NCBI GenBank assembly: GCA_011800805.1
Contig: MPNW01000200.1
Coordinates: 29,663-93,662 of the forward strand
DNA from: Hirudo medicinalis
Taxonomy: Eukaryota > Annelida > Clitellata > Hirudinida > Hirudinidae
Direction: 5' to 3'
Length of the DNA: 64,000 bases
A model generated the notes under the pieces. That model searched no databases and was not told the DNA's origin. It saw nothing but the letters and a program-made list of their open reading frames with translations. A program made the translations under genes and the position numbers. Positions 59,711 through 64,000 of the stretch are shown here, piece after piece (the first letter of the stretch is position 1; each line of letters opens with the position of its first letter).

Positions 59711-60809
59711 TTAGTGGCCATATCTGCATGGAGGGATTAAGATAGTAACATTGAGCAAAGCAATACAAACAATTAGAATTGATCAGATTTTTGGAATTGG
59801 ACTTACTTTTGAAATTCCCATTCTCGATTATCGAGGGGGCAGACTTGCCTAGTCTTCAGCCATCTCGATATGCAGTGGAAATGGAATGCATGCTATAAAT
59901 GAGAACAATATTCAATAGCTATTGCAAGTGAAAAATAAAATTTCATAAATAGATTAGCCATGCATTAAACGCATTACATGTTTTAACAAAGGTCGAAAGG
60001 ATACAACACAAACCACTTACGTTGCACACTCCCCAGGCTACTGTGCACTCATCACTTGTTGCTGAGGCTTGATTTGCCTGGCATTCTATACCTTTGAAAC
60101 CACCATCAGTTAATTTTGTATTGTTTAAAACTTAAAACATAGTTGTGAGTTGGTACTAGAACCAAATTTAGAAACAAAGTATAACATTGCAAAAATTCTA
60201 TTACGATTAGAAAGCATAACTTTCATAATATTTGCAAAGTAAACACTAACAGTGATCCATGATGTGATTTCTACAGATGGCACAATTATCAACCACAATG
60301 TCTACAATTGAATTGTAATTCATTATAATTATATGAATGTTGATGATTTTTATTTCTTGGCCAATTCCATTCATTTAGAAATTTTGATTTAGTGATTTTA
60401 ATTAGCAAAGACTCACCCCATGCCCACAAAGCCACAGCATTCCACTAAGAAATAAAAAATAGTTAACTAAATTACTCAGTTACAAAGTAATAATTTATTT
60501 AATGAATGACAACCACAACAAATCATGTAGAGCTAGAGCTTAGCAACTGAAACCATGTCATGATGCAAATCCTGTAGCACAACACACAAAAAACAAAAAG
60601 GTGCAATTGCTACTATTTTTATACAAATATTAGCAGATACCATTCCCATCCACTATCATGCATACATTAACGTAACAGTAAATTGCAGTAATTTACAGAT
60701 TTATTCATCATAAATTGAAGTTTACCTTCTTCACTTCAAACCTCTTCTTACTCCCTCCTTTGTCGTGGATGGCCTGAACTTCATCATCAATTTCCATTGC
60801 AGCTGCCAT
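59711..60809 (-). CDS. RBX1: RING-box protein 1, cullin-RING ligase catalytic subunit
   Basis: RBX1/ROC1 is the RING subunit that recruits E2 (and NEDD8-E2) to cullins in SCF and related ubiquitin ligases. Coding exons, minus strand: 60809-60726, 60444-60417, 60301-60251, 60091-60021, 59892-59807, 59723-59711. All have GT-AG junctions, and phases give 333 bases and 110 aa (human 108). It begins [19 protein letters not shown], followed by [18 protein letters not shown], the strand inserted into the cullin. Every zinc ligand of the RING-H2 is visible: [26 protein letters not shown] and CPLDN. The end is WEFQKYGH. The last coding exon is only 13 bases. One unusual residue: MDHCIEC where most RBX1 proteins have MDLCIEC. 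Confidence 0.98.
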
Positions 60810-61241
60810 TTCAACTACCTGTTGCAATAAATACATAAAAACTAATAAATTTAACATGTAAATAGCAACTCCATGATTTTATAGGCATAATTAGTTAAAA
60901 ATACGTAATTCGCCTAACAAACACAAGAAGTGCTGAAAATTTTAATTAGGCCGACAAACAAACTGGTCCCCAAAGTATAAAAAATGTATCTAATATCTCG
61001 ATCTAGATAGTTATGAGCATTTACCCCAAACAATTAATAGACAGAAAACAAACAGCGCTAACTCAAAACACAAAATGCGCAACGAAGAATGCCAAGAAAA
61101 GATATTTCTTAAACAATAAATTAAATTGAACTTTGTTAAAAACATAACTCAACATTTTAAGTATAAATATTATACATAATAATTATTATTAATTTTAGAT
61201 TTTAGTAATAATAAATATACTTAAATTATAAATTAATTTAC

Positions 61242-61272
61242 CTTTAAGACAAAGTCGCATCCTGTTGAACAT
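61242..61272 (-). promoter_or_regulatory. probable RBX1 5' UTR exon with a short upstream ORF
   Basis: On the minus strand an ATG at 61272-61270 leads to a GTAAAT donor (intron begins at 61241). The RBX1 start exon has an AACAG acceptor just upstream of its ATG (about 60819). Spliced, this ATG opens a 12-codon frame ending TGA, one base before the RBX1 ATG. Sequence further upstream (TTAGCGCGGC) is CpG-bearing and may be the promoter. Confidence 0.4.
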
Positions 61273-61345
61273 TTTAGCGCGGCAATTTGAAGTAAAGATT
61301 GGATTCACACAAAAATCACAAGCGACAATTCAGATGACCAAGAGC

Positions 61346-62161
61346 CAGTCCCGGATTTAAGCATAGTCGGTGTTATATATTTTTATACATTGTTGAAAGT
61401 CATTTCGTATTGATATTTTTTATAATCATTGGGACGCGGAGCTCATTGGAATAAACAAATCTCAAGACGTAATGTGGCGCAGTTGGCGTATAGGATTTTA
61501 AGACAGAAGCATTGGTCAACTCATTGTCTTATGTCTTGTTTCACCACCTCCTCGGGAATGGAATTCTCTCAATATCGCGGAAGCTTGGAGACTTTGGAAG
61601 GACGGAAATGACATCTTTAACAAGCTCCGTAATGGTGATAAACTTCTAGAAGACACGAATTTTACTTCTCCTTCAGGCTGTGGGACCAGCAGTATCATCC
61701 ATCTACGACATGGATTTTGATAAGGAGGAAGATAAAATGGGTCATGACGCCGCAGCGCCGGATTTACCCAGATGGAGGCCCCATGCAGTGTGGTGAAGGA
61801 GACCCACAAACCACTGCTAGTCGCCAGGCCGATTGGCAATTGCCCTAGAATTACTGGGGCAGAACAAAAGCAGAGACAAGTAAATGCAGAAATGAGTTTA
61901 GGGATCTTATAACCGAATTTGCGAAGATGAAATCACGGAAAGAAACTACTTTAAAACTATACGTTTAAAAATACAGGAGACGATTTTACTTCGTTTTAGG
62001 CTAGGTCAAAGGTATCACAATGACAATGCTATGTACAAAGCGTTAGCACTGTCAGATCGTGCACGCGACATTTGCGATTGCAATAAATAAAATGTCGAAA
62101 TTGTTTTCTTTGGCTGGAGGAGGCCCCTGTGCATTGACCCCGACCATATCTAAATCCGGGA
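61346..62161. mobile_element. cluster of hAT-like terminal sequences
   Basis: CAGTCCCGGATTTAAGCATA at 61346 and CAGCGCCGGATTTACCC at 61753 (both plus), and the inverted form CCGACCATATCTAAATCCGG ending at 62161, share a CCGGATTTA core. They also share nearby GGGGCC or GGAGGCCCC blocks. They could bound one or two nested non-autonomous elements. Frames inside (61429-61611, 61516-61839) show no recognised domain. Confidence 0.45.
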
Positions 62162-62339
62162 ATGTGAAGCGCACATGCGCACAGCTTAGAGGTAACATTG
62201 AAGCACTTTAACCTATTGAAGCTCCTCCAAATAAAATGCGAGATAACTTCGGAAGGAATGGCTGAGTAATTTTCAAGTCTACACTGCGATGACACGTGGA
62301 TCGGGTGACCAAAACGTCAAATTAGATGAGGTTCTCCAC

Positions 62340-62840
62340 TTTTGTGACAAGCAGCAGGAAATAATTTGCAAAATTTGCAAAGATTGGAGTACGGGATGAA
62401 GTGAACTGATTGTGGAACTACCTTAAACATCATGTTACTCATAAATGCCATTTAGATTCAATTGAAAAATTAAAATACTTGAAACGTTCTACTCTAAGAA
62501 CACTTTTGATGGAAACTCAAGAAAATCGAAATGAAAGACTAGAATTATCAGAAATAAGTCATGCCCTAATGAGGCAAAAATATTAATTGATAAATGTTTT
62601 ACTGGTTGTCAAACTGAATTCAACCATGCTGTCAGTTCAGGAAATACATAACCATGTTGGTAATACGTTAAACTTCCTGAGAGTTGGAGAAGCAAAAATT
62701 ATGCAGATAGAGTTTATCGGATGCATAAATATTAGTTATTAAGTCAGAGCTATTTCAAGAAATAAGTAATTCAACTTTTCATACACTTGTTGTTGATGAA
62801 GCTGCAGACATATCACTGTAAACACTGATGAATGATCATT
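62340..62840 (+). pseudogene. decayed hAT-type transposase fragment
   Basis: Reading across frameshifts and stops: ICKICKDW (zinc-finger-like), FTGCQTEFNHAVSSG, and LFQEISNSTFHTLVVDEAAD followed by IS. The last matches the first catalytic block of hAT/DUF4371 transposases (xxVDEtTDIS), with Ala for Thr. No intact frame longer than a few dozen codons is present. Confidence 0.55.
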
Positions 62841-64000
62841 TACATGAAATTTAAAAACTTTAATGAAGCATCCTACATAGCTGTTTTGTTGGCATAGTTA
62901 AATTAATCGCATGCGAGTTACATACTGACATACATGGACATACTGCCATAGTTTCAGCAATAAAGCTGTTTCAAAAAAAAAGTTTTTAAATTTAAGGTTA
63001 TTAAAAAGTCGTTTGAGAGTAATGTTATGATTGTGTAATCCCGACTCACAAAAATCAGTTTCAAAATCAGCCTGGTTTTTTGGCTCACAAGCTCAAATTT
63101 TTGCACATACGGTTGACATCCTTAGTGAATATTGTTCCCTGCTCTAACAATCAAACGTCATCTCCAGACTTAACACTTTTTTTTCTTAGTTACTTACCTT
63201 TCTTGTTATCAGAAATCAATGTCAATCGGATATTATTTTCCCTACTTCTACTGAGCATAAGTTGTTTGTCCATTTTATCACTTTAATTGAATTTTTGTGG
63301 TATCCACTAATATATTAAAATTTCGCGAGGAATAATTGCAGCTTGTTCAACCTTGGAGGTAGTGGCGTACGATGGGGTTTGAGCCCAAAAAACAAAGTGT
63401 CATTTATGGATGACCCCTGGTGCTAATCATTATAAAAATAAAATAAGTTACAACTTAAACACCGGAACAATATAAATTAAGAAATTTAAAAAAGTTAAGA
63501 TTACATTATTTACTATATCCACAGGCCCATAAATATTATACTTTTTTACCAAACATTTTTTTGCGACCTTTAAAAATTTTGCGCCCAGAACAACTTATTT
63601 TCGCTTTCAACTTTGGATAAATTGTCCTTATTAAGTTGGTTTTATTATTTTTCCATTTATAAATTCGTTAACAGAGTATTTAAAGTTAACGTAACCAAAA
63701 CAAGTCTACTATAGCCAAATGCTATTAGAAGAGCATGCATAGTTTATTTATGGCTTTAACCTGGAACCTCGATGTGAAATTCCATTTCCGGACAGTGATT
63801 CAAATTTCCACTTAATATCAACGCATATTTACAACTTTTATTGTAACAATATTTCTTCTCTATGAGTTGACTAAAAAAAGCCAACAAGATTTGTCAACAG
63901 CAAAACTTTCGATTCGTTCATTCACATTCCATACCTGCATTGGATGAAGTCATCAGCGATTAACAGAATTAATAAATTAAGTTAAGATGGAAACTAAGAT
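62841..64000. other. non-coding to window end
   Basis: AT-rich. The short frame at 63080-63286 has no recognisable domain. A patch near 63360-63420 (GTAGTGGCGTACGATGGGGT) looks transposon-derived, but no second terminus was located. Confidence 0.35.

Overview
This is an AT-rich invertebrate nuclear genome window. Genes are split by many GT-AG introns, trinucleotide (ATT/GAT/CAT) microsatellites are common, and fragments of several transposon classes are present. Gene content (kindlin, p66/GATAD2, a Fat-like giant cadherin, RBX1) is pan-metazoan. The intron density and microsatellite style fit a lophotrochozoan such as a leech-type annelid, but that placement is inference. There is no operon, plasmid, phage or CRISPR structure.

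Layout. 1-413 (-): 5' end of an unrecognised gene running off the window. 1151-4339: a decayed reverse-transcriptase retroelement bounded by a 28-bp direct repeat, with a hammerhead-like fold at its 3' end. 4.3-10 kb: intergenic, with a hAT-like MITE, a dispersed repeat and microsatellites. 10033-20600 (+): a complete kindlin (fermitin) gene, 13 coding exons, 678 aa. 22849-24648 (-): a complete p66/GATAD2 gene, 2 coding exons, 539 aa. 24.7-31 kb: gene-poor. 31018-57884 (+): a complete Fat-like cadherin, reconstructed as 37 coding exons and 5267 aa. It has about 33 cadherin repeats, a laminin-G domain, two EGF modules, one membrane span and a cytoplasmic tail. Its introns carry a MITE and an internally deleted piggyBac. 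59711-60809 (-): a complete RBX1/ROC1 gene, 6 coding exons, 110 aa, with a probable 5' UTR exon near 61242. 61.3-62.9 kb: hAT-like remnants. The remainder is non-coding.

The four reconstructed genes keep reading-frame phase across every intron and end at lengths normal for their families, which is the main support for the models. Functionally they are unrelated neighbours: integrin activation (kindlin), NuRD chromatin repression (p66), cell-cell adhesion and planar polarity (Fat-like) and cullin-RING ubiquitin ligation (RBX1).

The least expected signals are: (1) the 3' end of the RT element can fold like a type-I hammerhead, and the 5' copy of the flanking repeat begins within 2 nt of the predicted cleavage position; (2) kindlin has Ser-Trp in place of the Gln-Trp integrin-contact pair; (3) a piggyBac relic joins transposase N- and C-terminal parts without the catalytic core, inside the intron that splits the Fat-like tail; (4) two copies of a 155-181 bp MITE have recognisable target duplications. 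I found no wholly new biological system that the sequence alone can establish.
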